Shown one piece after another: positions 1 through 14,143 of a stretch of 64,000 nt of DNA; within the stretch, counting starts at the first letter, position 1, and each line of letters starts with the position of its first letter. The position numbers and the translations under genes were made by a program. The DNA comes from Arabidopsis thaliana (taxonomy: Eukaryota; Streptophyta; Magnoliopsida; Brassicales; Brassicaceae): the NCBI RefSeq assembly GCF_000001735.4, contig NC_003076.8:10044001-10108000 (forward strand), in the 5' to 3' direction. The notes beneath the pieces were generated by a model that was given only the letters and a program-made list of their open reading frames with translations, was not told the DNA's origin and did no database searches.

Positions 1-208
1 CCAGTTCAATTCAAATGAAGAAAAGAAATTACAAATCGTGTCAACAAGAACCGAAATTGATTTTTTTTTTCGTTTCCTTCTGTTTTTAAAATGAACAATT
101 TGAAACAGAGATTTATTTAAGTTAAAGCAAGTGCAGTTCTTCTTCTACTACTTCTAATTACCATCATGAAGGAGAAGAAGAAGAAGAATGTGGTAATGGA
201 GAAGTGCT

Positions 209-1755
<1,547 letters not shown>

Positions 1756-1845
1756 GAGTATGAACTTGAAGGAGGATTTCTGGAGAAATCGAAGAAGGTA
1801 GGTGGTTTTGTGTGGTGTGTGTGGAGATTGAAGAAGAAGAGAAGT

Positions 1846-1857
1846 GTTTATATAAAC
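1846..1857 (-). promoter_or_regulatory. Putative TATA box of the guanosine deaminase gene
   Basis: A palindromic GTTTATATAAAC lies about 90 bases upstream of the start codon, leaving room for a 5' UTR of about 60 bases. GA-rich runs flank it on both sides. Inferred from position and sequence only. Confidence 0.5.
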
Positions 1858-2070
1858 AAAAGCAGACGAGTCCAAAATTGAGATTTGGGAGAGAGATAAA
1901 GACGAACACAGAAGGCTGAGGTGTGAGGGAGATAAAGAGAGAGATAGATTAATTGTGGAAAGTGAATTTGTGAGGAAGGAACCAAGAAAATTGGGTTTAT
2001 TACTCAAAAGGTGTGATTTGACATGAAAAAGAGCTAGCTTCATGAGGATTTTTTTCACTAATTTAAACAT

Positions 2071-5000
2071 TTTTGTTAACTCATGTTTTCTTAATTAAAT
2101 ATGCTGAATTTCAAAGTAATTTAGTAGTTTGAGAATTCTGTATTATGAGAAATGTGAATTATCAAAATTTAATTTATGATGCATAGTTCAACGTTTATGT
2201 GCGGTTGTGATTACTGGCAATTTTCACATTAATCACAAAAAATTGACAAAAAAAACATTAATCGCAAAAATTAGTTTCTAGCGTTTGAAACTGTTTAAAA
2301 TTAAAAAATGGTTAAAAAAAGTTTCTAATAAAAATTTTATTGTACAATATTTAAAAATTACAATAATTAATTGTTTTCTCTTATTATATATTGTTACATG
2401 GAATTCTATATATTAATTGATATATATATATATATATATATTAAACGATTTAACAGATTGGTTTAGTCATAAAAAAAATAATTGTATATAAATAAATCCT
2501 CTAAAGTTCTGAAAAACAATATTCTAAATTAGTTATTGCATGAGTTCTTGAAAATTAGATAACTTGAACTCAAATGAGCAAGAAACCACTATCAATAGTA
2601 ACGATGAGGACTATCAATCTAATCTTTTGTGGATTGCGAATGGGATTTAATTTTATGAAAGGCAGTCATAGTCGAATTTTTTTACTTAGACTATGTATAA
2701 TAGAAATGTTGAATAAATTATTTAACTGTTAAACTTTTAGACCATATATAATAGGGATGTCGAATTTTTTTATGTTGGTATGATTGTATAGTTATTATAT
2801 AAAAAAATGAACAAAAAGATACATAAACATGGCACAATAATAGAATCGGATAAGTGATAAGTCAAATGACTCTAACTCATAACACAAATGGGATCAGGAG
2901 CACGTTAGCATTTGGTAGATAAGACTCATCTTCCACGAAAACGTGCCAAAAAATGTGCAATAAAGGCTTATAAATAGTTATATATGGAAAATAAGAATCA
3001 TCTCTTAAATTGTAGTCTTTTACTCTTCTTAGTCATTACAAATGGAGTTAGTTTGATCGTTTAATCTGTTTATAAAATTTCTTTCTGAATTTCAACTATC
3101 TTTTTTGGGTTGACACATATAAATAAAAGTTAAACCATATAAGCAAACCAAGATTCTTTTTCTTCTTTTCTGTTTAAATATTTGGTTGGCCAAAAGACTC
3201 CTAGTGCTAATAAGAATGATTAGAGTACCTCTCACAAAAATTCTAAAAATGACAACAATAAAATGCAAAAAGTGTATGAGAAAAGAACAAATATTTTAAA
3301 TAGGCGAATACATGCATGTATGAGAATATATAACTATTTTCATTTATGCGAAATAATTATTGAACGAGAGAGACGCACGTTACCGGTGTGAGTTGGTTAT
3401 AAATAAAATAAACCAAAAAAATAAAAATTGAATCAAATGGCCCATTATTGTTGACCCATCAATTATCTTTCTTTATCAATGAAAGTTAAGAATACTTTAG
3501 AAATTGTTTATACGTTACAGTTGCTATTGGTATTAAAAAAAAAAAAACACGTTACAATGGAGGGTGGTAACTAGTCTGGAGACTGTATGCATGTAATCCT
3601 TAAAAGTGTTGTCACCTTTCGTAGAAATTTACAAGATGGTTCGTTAAACAAATAAAAGAGCATGGTTGTTTTAGTGATTCAAGATAAGACAATAAAATAG
3701 AGATCACACTATTCATAAATGTTCGCGTGTACGGCTTCCACTCTTACCCGAATCTTCCCTCTTGCATGTTGCCTCTCCTTTCTTTAAAGAAAGCACGAAT
3801 TATCAATGATCAAAAGAGTGTGTGGATTAAGATTTAGGATTGAGTTTAACCATCTACAAAAATCGTTGTGGTTCTATTTGATTTACTATTAGACGTTTAA
3901 AAAAAAAGATTACTTGCTTTTCTACATGTCTTCAGAACTAGTCTTGGTTTTGCTATAAGATTTTACCCGATGATAATATAAAATTAAATACGAATGCACT
4001 TGTTTTACCAAAAATCAGATCACATTTCTAAAAAATGTTACCAAGTGTGTAACAAACTATATTTTAATCTGTGGTACACCGCGGGGCTATATCTTTTTTT
4101 AAAAATAAAAATTTAATTTGTTTAGTAGATTTAAAATATATATGATTTAATTTTCTGTATTTTCTAAATGTACAACTCTTATATCTACATATTATTTAGT
4201 GTACAATTACTATGTTTAAATTTTACTGTTTAAAAATATAGAAAGAATAACACATAGTTTATTAAGTTAAAATCTAGACTATAACTAAATAATTCAAATT
4301 TTAATTATATTTGTTTTATTAATATTATTTTTTTGTTTAGTGTTTAAGATAATATAATTGTATTTTGATTTTTATATCTAGGATTTTACCTATGGTATAC
4401 CATCTCGTATTACTATCGATCCAAACCCGTCATATCATCTAATACCGTTCAGTGAAATTAAACATATCTAATGGATTTTACCCATAGTATAGCGTCTTGT
4501 ATTTTATATACCCAAATCTGTCTTACCATTTAACCCCGTTCGATGAAATTTAAAATATTTTGTTATTTTTATTTTAATAATACTTTATTTGAAAAGATAT
4601 ATAATTTAAATCAATTTTTTTTACTTCAAATGGTTATTTAATTGTTTAAAAGTTCATATATTATAAATATTATAAATTCATCCTACCATCTAATCCCGTT
4701 CGGTGAAATTAAATATATTTTCTTTTGTTTTTTGTTTAAATAATACTTTTCTTAAAAGATTTATAATTCAACTTAATTTAAAAGTTTTTTTCAAATGATT
4801 ATTTAATTTTATAGATTTCATATATTATAAATATTCTAAACGTTTATTTCGTTAAATATTATAAAAGTTTAATTAACTACAATATTTTATCTTTTAATCA
4901 AGTATATATTAATAATGTCTTAAAATTTCTCTTTTTTTAAGTAATTAGAATTAATGAAGATATATTATATAAGAAAATGCTACTAATTAGAATCATTAAT

Positions 5001-5784
5001 TAATTGAAAATAATTAATGTCAATGGCATTCCTTATAAATAATTCAAACTTGAGGATTTATTTCATAAAATAGCTGCAAAAATGTATATATAAATATTTT
5101 ATTTACCACATATTCCAAGTGAAAACTAGGAAGGATTCGAAAAATTATTCAGTAAATAATTCCTACCTTTTTGCAAAAATAACGGATATATCAACATCGT
5201 CAATAAGTTGGTCCAATTATCGTGTTTTTATTTTTATTTTTATTTTTATATAACATAGATCTTGCATAACACTACAATAAGTTATTTTTATCCGATGACA
5301 TTTTATTTTACATTATACCACCTTATTTATGTAAATCATAGAAAGTAAGTTCAGTAGTTACTTACGGCTTTACAACAAGTTCTATAACCAATTTAAAATT
5401 TTGACCCAACAAAATAAAATAAAAAACCAGTTACAAAAAAAATTGATTATGTAACAAATAAACCCAAGAAAAAAGAAATAGTATATAGCGGAAATTATCT
5501 TGTAATTTAAGCATTTAACTGTTCCCTACAGAAATTAGGAAAGTAATATTGAGTAACTCTCAATTATGAAAGAGAGTTGTATCTTTTTCTGTCAAACTAT
5601 AATCTTTATTGGTTAAAAGTCTTTATGTATTTAACACATAACAAATTTTCAGTTGAAAATTATATAATAGAAATAAGAATCCGATTAAAGAAAGCAATGA
5701 TCATTCTAAGTATTTTATTCCATTATGTCGGCGAAAGATCTCATAAAGGAGATACACCAATCTATATCAGAATGAAAAGCAGAC
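2071..5784. other. AT-rich spacer, no gene seen
   Basis: About 3.7 kb with very high AT content, short runs of TA (about 2428-2451) and poly-A, and no credible coding frame. Near 2690-2770 a motif of roughly 20 bases (around atgtataatag) occurs twice. From 4058 to 4720 the sequence looks like decayed Helitron DNA (separate entry). The rest is probably old unrecognised transposon debris and the promoter-distal flank of the deaminase gene. Confidence 0.5.
4058..4720. repeat. Decayed Helitron-like sequence with short direct repeats
   Basis: A GGTACACCGCGGGG block near 4072 resembles the 3' hairpin of Arabidopsis Helitrons. A motif running from about cccgt through catctaatcccgttcggtg to gaaatt recurs near 4428, 4510 and 4678 with substitutions. 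ATCTAGGATTTTACC near 4377 could be another degraded Helitron 3' end on the minus strand. No intact terminus is present, so the family is a guess. Confidence 0.3.
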
Positions 5785-5930
5785 AAATGACAAGCCATTT
5801 AAGCCACTTTTAAATATTAGGTTACAACAAAAACTCAAACAAAAAAAAGTAAGGGTAAAATAGACAATTCCAAAGCCGATCCGAGCCGTGATTGAAACTG
5901 ACCCGGATAAAGACGTGCAGATCCTGCAAG
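5785..5930 (+). repeat. Dispersed repeat, second copy inverted at 30660-30812
   Basis: Stretches such as ATGACAAGCCA, AAGGGTAAAAT, AAAGCCGATCCGAGCCG and GCAGATCCT occur here in the same order as on the minus strand at 30660-30812. The first LINE has inserted just at its right edge. The origin is unknown. It could be a transposon end or a gene-derived promoter fragment carried by a transposon. Confidence 0.55.
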
Positions 5931-6550
5931 ATAAAAATGGACCTCGATTCTTAAATTATTTGTCGATTTAATGAATCCTGGTCCAAAGTGATAAAAGGTT
6001 TTAAACTCTCTCAGGCACAGTTACCAATATCGTAAAAGAAGTTACTAACTTTTGAAAAAACAGATCTTACCCACTTTTTACTACTAAAAGAAGAAAGTTT
6101 ACAAATTTGGTCAACGCTTTTCAATCTTTCCGGTGAACTCTTGGTCGCCGGAGGACATCCGTGGTGCTCCCAGGTGAGTCTGGCGTAGGAGGTGCCCCTC
6201 ACTCTGTGGTCTCCTTGCTTTCTATCTTGAGGTCAAGAGAACAACTTCTTTATTCAGCCCTCTAGTTCCAGACATCCTCAACGCTCCTGTACTACATTTC
6301 CAATGGTGTATGCTCATGCTAGGCGCCCACCTGTAGCAGTAATACTTGGTCTGGTAACTTCCTGCTTACTCTCTTGATACTTCTCTCTCCCTGAACTATC
6401 TCACTTTTGTGAAGAACTATCCTTTTTTTGAGAACATTGTAGTGAAACTTTCAGCCTCCGGGCAAGAACTATCTCACCTTGTGTGAAGAACCTTTTGGAA
6501 CGCTTGTTTACCTCTAGTGAAGCCTTTCTCCAACTCCTACGACTCAAAGA

Positions 6551-8287
6551 ATGGAGAGAAGAATCCCATACTACCTGAAAAGGAAAGAAAAAAAGAATGA
6601 GTTCTCTCCACTCCCTCGAAAGAGAATAAGAGCACCAACCTTGGATAATGCTGACCTTATCAGGGAGAACTCTCTCATACTCATGGGAAGGCTCACAAAC
6701 CCAGAGATCCAAAGACTCTGGTCCCTCATCTCTTTCCTCTCAAACCGTTGGAACTTGAGAGACAAAGCAACAGGTTCTGACCTAGGCAGAGGATGCTTTC
6801 AATTCCGCTTTGACTATGAGGAAGATCTACAGAAAGTCTTGGATAATAGACCGTATCATTTCGACCAGTGGATGGTGATTCTTCAGCGTTGGGAACCTGT
6901 TATCTCTGCTTCTTTCCCCTCTCAGATCCCATTCTGGATAGAGCTCCAGGGACTACCTATGCATTTCTGGAAACCTTATATGCTTCTGTCAATTGGATCC
7001 GAGATAGGGGAAGTCGTGGACCACGAAATAACACCAGCTGCAGCAAAGATAAAGGTCATTATTGACGGTCTCAAACCAATAATAAAGGAGACAATGGTAG
7101 ATTTTGATGACGACAGTGAGATATTAGTAACTTTGGAGTATAAAAATCTCAAGAATCATCGCCTACACTGCTTAAGATTGTCCCATGAGAAAAAGGACTG
7201 TCCGGGGCTTCAATCCTCAAAAGTTTCTCCAAAAAAGAGCCTCCCTCCTCCTCCTAAAGCTGCGAGCAAAGCTAAATCTCAACCCTCTTACACACCAAGA
7301 GATTACTCTAGAAAATCAGTGGCGGGGAAAAGTCACTACTCTGATCACATCACTTATGAAAGAAGAGATACCAGCAGAAGGGGAAATGATGATGGACGTT
7401 ACAGAACACAACCATCTTCTGGGACAAGGCGGTATGAGCCAAAAGATCTACCTTATAGAAGATCACCCCCAGATCCTATGCATCCACCAGAGAAGAGGCT
7501 CACAAGTACCCTGCTAGATATTCTCACAGTGACTCCAGACAAAACTTGCAATGGAGAGAAAAAAGCAAATCAAGAGACAGCCATAGAATTGAAAACTCAG
7601 ATTCATCAAGCACAAGGCTCTGACATCTAGAGAGAAACACAAAAGCAGAGGTTACCCCCCCCCCCCCCCCCCTCCACCTTTTGCCAGTTCCTACTACTGA
7701 AGAAGTTATGGGGGGAACTGCGAGAGGTTACACTTCAATATACCAGTTGTGCTGATCCAACAGAGAGCGCAACACGAAAACGCAGGGTTGTTTAAAGAGA
7801 AGCGAGAGATCTTATGGCTGAGACTGCAGCTCAAATGATAGAGGCGGTCACAAAAGCAAACCAAGACTACTTGAGAGCCTCTGTTGATCAAGTTCAGACC
7901 AAAACTGGAGAGCATTCAGATCTCCCAATTCACCCAGCAGAGCTCCCTACATCCTCAAATGTGCCAGCAAAAAAGAAACGAGCTCGCCCTCCTTTGAACA
8001 GAGCTCAAAATAGAAGCCCTCTGACGCTCACTGGTGTAAAATCAAGTAAAAGAAACAAATGTGTGATTCAAAACTCACAAAGAAGAAGAACTTCCTCTGC
8101 GTCAACTGCCCCTCAATGTGCAGAGAAGAACAATAATAGCAGAAAACCACCTGTTAAAAAGAAGTTGACGTTACAGGGAGATGCAAATAATCCCTCCACA
8201 AGTAATGCAGCCCCTAAAGGAACATTAATACCTGCAATGATAAAGCCGAAGATGGATTTTCACAATCCATCAAATCCTCTTCCTTAA
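6551..8287 (+). pseudogene. LINE ORF1 (RNA-binding protein), broken
   Basis: Encodes the nucleic-acid-binding ORF1 protein of plant LINEs. The N-terminal half (about residues 30-200) has the DUF4283-like fold seen in this family, followed by a zinc knuckle reading HRLHCLRLSHEKKDC near 7160-7200. The first cysteine of the usual CX2CX4HX4C pattern is arginine here, so the knuckle is damaged. A basic, Ser/Pro-rich tail follows. The same frame is interrupted by TAG at 7628-7630 and TAA at 7793-7795 and resumes through 7814-8287. An 18-base C run at 7655-7672 lies between the two stops and preserves the frame. Coding sense is clear on both sides, so this is one ORF1 with two nonsense mutations, not two genes. 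Confidence 0.8.
7655..7672. repeat. (C)18 homopolymer
   Basis: Eighteen consecutive C within LINE ORF1, a multiple of three so the old frame is kept. Confidence 0.95.
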
Positions 8288-11200
8288 AGGCTTTGAGCTG
8301 AAACTGTTGTGGGTTGGGGAATCCCATAACAGACTGGCGACTGCGTGAGATTCATTCTGACATCTCACATGATCTTCTATTCCTCATGGAGACGAGAAAT
8401 GTGGATGACATGGTAATCAAAACTCAGGGATGGATGCAGTGTCCTTCTCACTTCCTTATCTCTCCTCATAGCCCAGGCGGAGAAGGTCTGGCTTTATTCT
8501 GGAAACAAGAGGTGGAAGTTGAGATAATATCTTCCTGCCACAATTTTATAGATACACGCATTAAAGCTGCAGGCAAACACTTCTTTGCAACATTTGTATA
8601 TAGGGAACCAGATAGAGTAAAAAGGAAATTGGTTTGGAATCTACTAACAGCCCAAGGTACAAACAGAGAAGATCCATGGTTCCTCACTGGTGATTTTAAT
8701 GATATAATTGATGCTACAAAGAAACAAGGAGGACCAGAAAGACACGAAGGTACCTTTGTGGATATAAGAAGCTTCATGGCTGAATGTGATCTCTATGATT
8801 TACGCCATTCAAGGAATTTTCTTTCATGGCGAGGAAAGAGATATGAGCACGTTGTCCACTGTAGGTTGGATAGAGCAATGTCCAATGGTGCTTGGGCTGA
8901 AGCTTATCCAGCAAGCACATGTGTATACCTTTGCTTCGAAGGATCTGATCATAGACCGCTTCTTACCGATTTTGATATGTCAAAAAAGAAAAAGAAAGGC
9001 ATTTTCAGATATGATCGACGCCTTAAAGAAAGTGAAGAAGTGAGTCACCTAATAGAAGAAGCTTGGAATTATGATAATCAGGAAGATGTGGAGGAAAAGA
9101 TCAATAGATGCCGTAGAGATATCATCATTTGGACAAGAGAGAAGCACCAAAATAGTCAAAAGCTGATAAAGGAATATAAACAAAAACTGGAGGAAGCAAT
9201 GACAAGTCAAGAACCAAACTTACAGCTCATCTCATCAATTAACAACAATCTACTCTTGGCTTATAAGGCTGAAGAAGCGTTCTGGAAACAAAGAAGTAGA
9301 CAAATATGGTTAGCATTGGGAGACAAAAATTCGGGCTATTTTCATGCTATAACAAGAGGAAGAACAGTGATAAACAAGTTTTCTGTGATAGAAGATAGCG
9401 AGGGAGTACCTTCTTTTGAGGAGGAGGGGATTCTGAAAGTGATCACTGAATACTTTGACTTGTTATTCACATCACAAGACGGGGAAAGAGCAACCACAGT
9501 CCACGAAGCTATTAGGCCCTGTATCTCCCCTGCAACCAACCAGACCCTAATCAGTATGCCAAGTGAAGAAGAAATAAAAAAGGCTTGCTTTGACATTCAC
9601 GCAGATAAGGCACCTGGACCAGACGGATTCTCAGCGAGCTTCTTTGAATCAAACTGGGCTACTGTGGGTCAAAATATCATCTTGGAGGTCCAATCTTTCT
9701 TTGCTTCAAGTATTTTGCCTGCAAACATTAATCTAACACATATCAGACTTATCCCAAAGATTGCAAGCCCTCAGAAAATGGTGGATTACAGACCTATTGC
9801 ATTGTGTACTGTGTTCTACAAGATCATATCAAAGCTACTATCAAAAAGACTACAACCGGTTCTTCAAGATATAGTGTCTGAGAATCAATCAGCATTTGTG
9901 CCAAAGAGAGCGATCACAAACAATGTTTTGATAACACATGAGGTACTACACTATCTGAAAACATCAGGGGCAAAAAGAAGATGTTTTATGGCAGTAAAAA
10001 CGGATATGAGCAAAGCTTATGATCGAATCGAATGGGATTTCATCAAGCATGTAATGGAAAAGATGGGGTTTCATCCAAAATGGGTTGAATGGATTATGTA
10101 ATGCATCACCTCGATTTCCTACTCTTTCTTACTAAATGGTGCAGCCCAAGGATCAGTCAAACCACAAAGAGGCATAAGACAAGGGGACCCACTGTCGCCC
10201 TATATCTTTATCTTATGCAATGAGGTTTTCTCTAGTTTATGTCAGAAGGCACAACAGAATGGGGACTTACTTGGAGTCAGAGTGGCTAAAGGCAGTCCTA
10301 GAGTGAATCATTTGCTATTTGCAGATGACACCATGTTCTTCTGCAGATCTGACCTTCAAAGCTGCAAGAATCTTCTTCTAATCTGCAAGAATCTTCTTCT
10401 AATCCTGCAAAAGTATGAGAAGGCCTCAGGACAAATGATTAACAAAAACAAGTCTGCCATAACCTTCTCAACCAAGACACCAGAAATGATTAAAGCCGAA
10501 GCTATGCAAGTTTTAGGTATACAAACAGCTGGAGGTTTGGGAAAAGACCTTGGCTTACCCGAGCTCTTTGGCAGAAAGAAGAAGGACATGTTTAACTTGA
10601 TCATCGACCGCATCAGTCAGAGAGCCAAAAGCTGGTCCTCTAGATTTCTGTCCACTGCTGGGAAAGCAACCATGTTAAAATTGGTTCTAGCTGCCATGCC
10701 AACATATACAATGTCATGTTTCAAACTCCCAGGCTCTCTCTGCAAACGGATCCAATCAGCTCTCACCAGATTTTGGTGGGACTCATCATTAGGAAACCAG
10801 AAAATGAGTTGGATAGCATGGTCCAAACTAACTAAATCAAAAAGAGATGGTGGAATGGGTTTCAGAGATATACCTAACTTTAATGACGTTCTTTTGGCGA
10901 AAGTGAGTTGGCAAATACTCACTAAACCATCGTGCATGCTTGTAAAGATCCTCCTGGGCAAATACTGCCACACAACATCCTTCTTAGACTACAAAGTCTC
11001 CAACTATGCTTCACATGGATGGCGTGGCATTTGCATTGAAAGAGACCTGTTAAAGACGCAGCTTGGCAGAACTATTGGTACAGGCTCTGATACTCTGATC
11101 TGGCAAGAACCGTGGATCTCCCTCACTCAACCAGTCACTCCAATGGGGCCAGCACCTCAAAACTCTCAGTACTTATCAGTGGCAAATCTCATTTGTCCAA

Positions 11201-12352
11201 TCTCCAATACCTGGTTGAAAGAGAAAATCAGAGTGCTGTTACCTGCTTATGAACAAGAGATCCTAGAAATAAGACCAAGTCAGAGAGGGGCAAAAAGACA
11301 GATACCTCTGGCTGCTTACCAAGTCCGGCGAGTACACTGCCAAGTCAGGCTATCATGCTGCATCTCAAACGGAGGCGATTACGATTTCAAGCCCTCCTCT
11401 CGATGATTTCGCCTGGACCAAAGAGATCTAAAATATCAAAACATCTCCAAAAATCAAATTTTTCCTTTGGAAATCTATGAAGCAAGCTCTCCCTACGGGG
11501 AAAAACCTGAGACTTCGAGGAATTGTATCTACAGTTGTATGCACACATTGTGGAGAAGAAGAATCTGATACTCACCTCTTCTTCCATTGTAGTTATGCAC
11601 GCTCAATTTGGGAACAAGCCCCTTTCAAACATCCTATTGACCCGTCCAGAATTATCACTCTGAGGAAAGGTATTGAATCTTCAAAGCTTCTGATCAATTT
11701 GCCACCCACAGGACTTGGAGGAGGACCACTCTTCCCGTGGATCATGTGGACGATTTGGACGTGCCGCAACAAACGAATCTTTGAACAGAAGCAGATCGGA
11801 CCCTCAGATGCGATCTCTCAGGCAGTCTCTCAAGCCCGAGAATGGCTAGCGGCACAGATCTTGATAAATCAACCTCCACATCCCCGAATTCCATATCCAA
11901 TTGACGAGATTGAGGTTGATACAATTCGCGTTTATACGGATGTAGCTTGGAGAGCCGAGACGAAGGAGGCGGGCTTTGGATGGATCTACAAGGATTTCTC
12001 CTGTAACTCAGAGAGACAAGGCAAATCTTCTTCCTCTAACGTTCGATCTCCATTAATGGCAGAGGCGATGACGGTTTTCCTTGCGATCCAGCAGGCCATC
12101 GTCCTTGGTTATAAGAAAATTTCACTTGCTTCAGATTCGCAACAGCTGATCAAAGCACTAAATTTGGAGTCTCAATCTAAGGAGCTCTATGGGATTCTTC
12201 ACGACATCCTTTCTTTATCTTCAGTTTTTGAGTTTATCAAATTTTTCTTTGTTTCTAGAGATATCAATCGACGAGCATATGAAGTAGCAAAGTCTGCTTT
12301 AAATTCAGCTTTTAATGTACCAGCTGTTGTACCGGTTTCAATTTCACTGTAA
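8287..12352 (+). pseudogene. LINE ORF2 (endonuclease / reverse transcriptase / RNase H), broken
   Basis: Plant LINE polyprotein for target-primed reverse transcription. The apurinic endonuclease domain starts around 8300 (METRN, TGDFND and SDHRP motifs present), the reverse transcriptase spans about 9500-10700 with the FADD catalytic motif near 10320, a zf-RVT region follows, and an RNase H domain (TDVAWR, AEAM, ASDSQ) lies at about 11930-12330. The start ATG is gone and a TGA at 8299-8301 replaces an expected Trp codon. TAA at 10099-10101 is most simply a CAA-to-TAA change. A one-base shift occurs in the A run at 11292-11296, and TAA at 11429-11431 is another stop. A 21-base in-frame tandem duplication (10363-10404) adds seven residues just after FADD. 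Confidence 0.85.
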
Positions 12353-12422
12353 TGAAAACCAGCTTTTAGACAAAAAAAATAATAAAAATGGATCCTTGTC
12401 CAATTTGCATTCCAACTAAGTG

Positions 12423-13675
12423 ATTCAGCGTCTCCAGGTTCGTTCGATTCTCACTCATCTCCTTCAATCTCCAATTCTCTAGTTTCAAAATTTTGACGAA
12501 TTGAAATTGAATTACTCTCTTTTGTTTTGAAATTGAAGGAATATTGGGCTTCCGTGGATGTGCCGTTATGCAACCAAGTAACACTGAGGTCGGAGCTCGC
12601 ACCATGAATCCTTGTACCTTTTTGAGGGTTCTTGGTCCTGAACCATGAAATGTTGCTTATGTTGAGCCAAGCATACGTCCAGACGATTCTCGCTATGGAG
12701 AAAATCCCAATAGGCTTCAAAGACACACTCAATTTCAAGTCATATTGAAACCTAACCTTGGAAACTCTCAACAACTCTTTATCAACAGTCTTTCTGCTTT
12801 AGGTACTCATTTGAAAATGCCTTCTCTTTTGTTTCCACTTATATGTGTTTAAACACTCAATTGCAACCAGGATAGGTTCCTTTCCTTGTATATGTACAAT
12901 TGATTGAAGTTTTCTCCATGTGCTGGTTCTGGTTTGTGGTTTTATAGAGTTAATTTTGATTTCCTCAAGGTTTGATTATGTGAAGGTCGTCTTTTATGGT
13001 GCATTTGGAAATTTTCTCAACCGGATAATCCTTCCCTTACTATTCTTAAGCGGTCTTATAGGTATTGATGTGATTGCGCATGATATACGGTTTGTAGAAG
13101 ACAACTAGGAGAGCTCGGTAATGTGTGAACCATGTTTTTTTTGGGTTTTCCATCTCTTTTAGTTTCTCACTATATTCTCAGGTGCTTGGTCAGTTGTTAA
13201 TATATACTAGCTATCTGATCATTTGAATGATTTACAGGTGCTTGGGGGTTGGGCGAGAAGATTTTGGATGGATGGTATGGAAATCACACAATTTACTTAC
13301 TTTCAGCACGTAATTTTCATTTTATGTAAACATTTCTAGAAATTAACTATAGATTAAGGTTTGCCTTTTTGGTTTCTTAGGGTAGATATTATATTTTGTT
13401 CTGTAGTATATTTTCTGCTTTGGTTGTTAAAAGACAATATAATTGGGAAGTTTACTTCTTTCTAGGCTGGAAGTCTTCCATTGTCTCCAGTTGAAATAAC
13501 CTATGGGCTTGAACGCATCATCATGTTGCTTCAAGTCATTCCTATACTCCCTTATTGTTCATGTACACATTTTCCGTTATAGGTTCGTTTTGTTTGGGAT
13601 AAGTTAGCCTTTCGTTTTAATTGACAGGAAGTTGACCATTTCAAAAAGATCTTAAATGCTGATGGAATCACCTAC
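12423..13675 (+). pseudogene. Captured fragment of organellar glycyl-tRNA synthetase gene (EDD1-like), introns kept
   Basis: Six exon pieces match the alpha-subunit region of the bacterial-type, organelle-targeted glycyl-tRNA synthetase (Arabidopsis EDD1, recalled as At3g48110): end of one exon at 12437, then 12539-12802, 13062-13117, 13238 to about 13310, about 13466-13535, and about 13628-13675. Readable motifs include [69 protein letters not shown] and EVDHFKKIL. GT-AG introns are preserved, so genomic DNA rather than mRNA was copied. The copy is dead: one base is missing near 12557, and expected Trp codons are TGA (near 12648) and TAG (near 13107). It ends abruptly in Helitron AT-rich sequence. 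Confidence 0.85.
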
Positions 13676-14143
13676 AGAAGTTTTTAATTGAAACCTTATA
13701 ACACACACAAAAAAAAAAATTGAGTTTCAAATTAAAAATAAAATTAGTAGAATTACTTAAGTTCTTCATTATAAATAAAATTAACTATATGTAATCAAAA
13801 TATTAAATCTAACACTTGACAAACAAATATTATAATATATAGTACTATCTAAAATCAAATATAAAATTCATCCATTAAATAAATGCACATTCAAAAAAAA
13901 TATAATCAAATACTACAATCAATAAATCTAACAGTTCAAATGTTTGCTATAATATTTAACAACGCACATATATTATAATAAAATCGTATAAAAAAATTGA
14001 CAAAACCAAAATATTAACAAACCAAAAAAATTTACTCGATAATACAATTAAAATTTCATGGTATAATATCTTTCAAAAATCTAAAGTTTTGTATTTATTT
14101 ATCAAAACTTAACACCCGAGCGAAGCACGGGTTATCAATCTAG
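12423..14143 (+). mobile_element. Helitron 3' portion carrying host-gene exons
   Basis: The right end is a canonical Helitron 3' terminus: a GC hairpin (CCCGAGCGAAGCACGGG, 14115-14131) followed by TTATCAAT and CTAG (14140-14143), then host T at 14144. Inside lie exon fragments of a glycyl-tRNA synthetase gene (separate entry) and about 450 bases of AT-rich filler. The 5' TC end was not found. It may lie left of the LINE, which would then have inserted into this Helitron. No Rep/helicase gene is present, so it is non-autonomous. Confidence 0.75.

Larger units (their letters stand above)
5942..12381 (+). mobile_element. LINE (non-LTR retrotransposon, ATLINE1-like), inactive
   Basis: A full-length-looking element of about 6.4 kb: a 5' UTR of about 600 bases, ORF1 with a zinc knuckle, ORF2 with endonuclease, reverse transcriptase and RNase H, and an A-rich tail at about 12371-12388. 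The 11-base sequence ATAAAAATGGA at 5931-5941 and again at 12382-12392 fits a target-site duplication. Length and tail support the boundaries, but the duplication is AT-rich and could partly be tail sequence. Both ORFs are broken, so it cannot move by itself. Confidence 0.8.

Noticed and set aside
5577..5813. 78-residue plus-strand frame in AT-rich DNA
   Set aside because: No domain, AT-driven composition, and its end runs into the dispersed repeat. Chance frame.
7655..7672. The C18 run as the cause of the ORF1 break
   Set aside because: Its length is a multiple of three and the same frame makes sense on both sides. The break comes from two nonsense codons.
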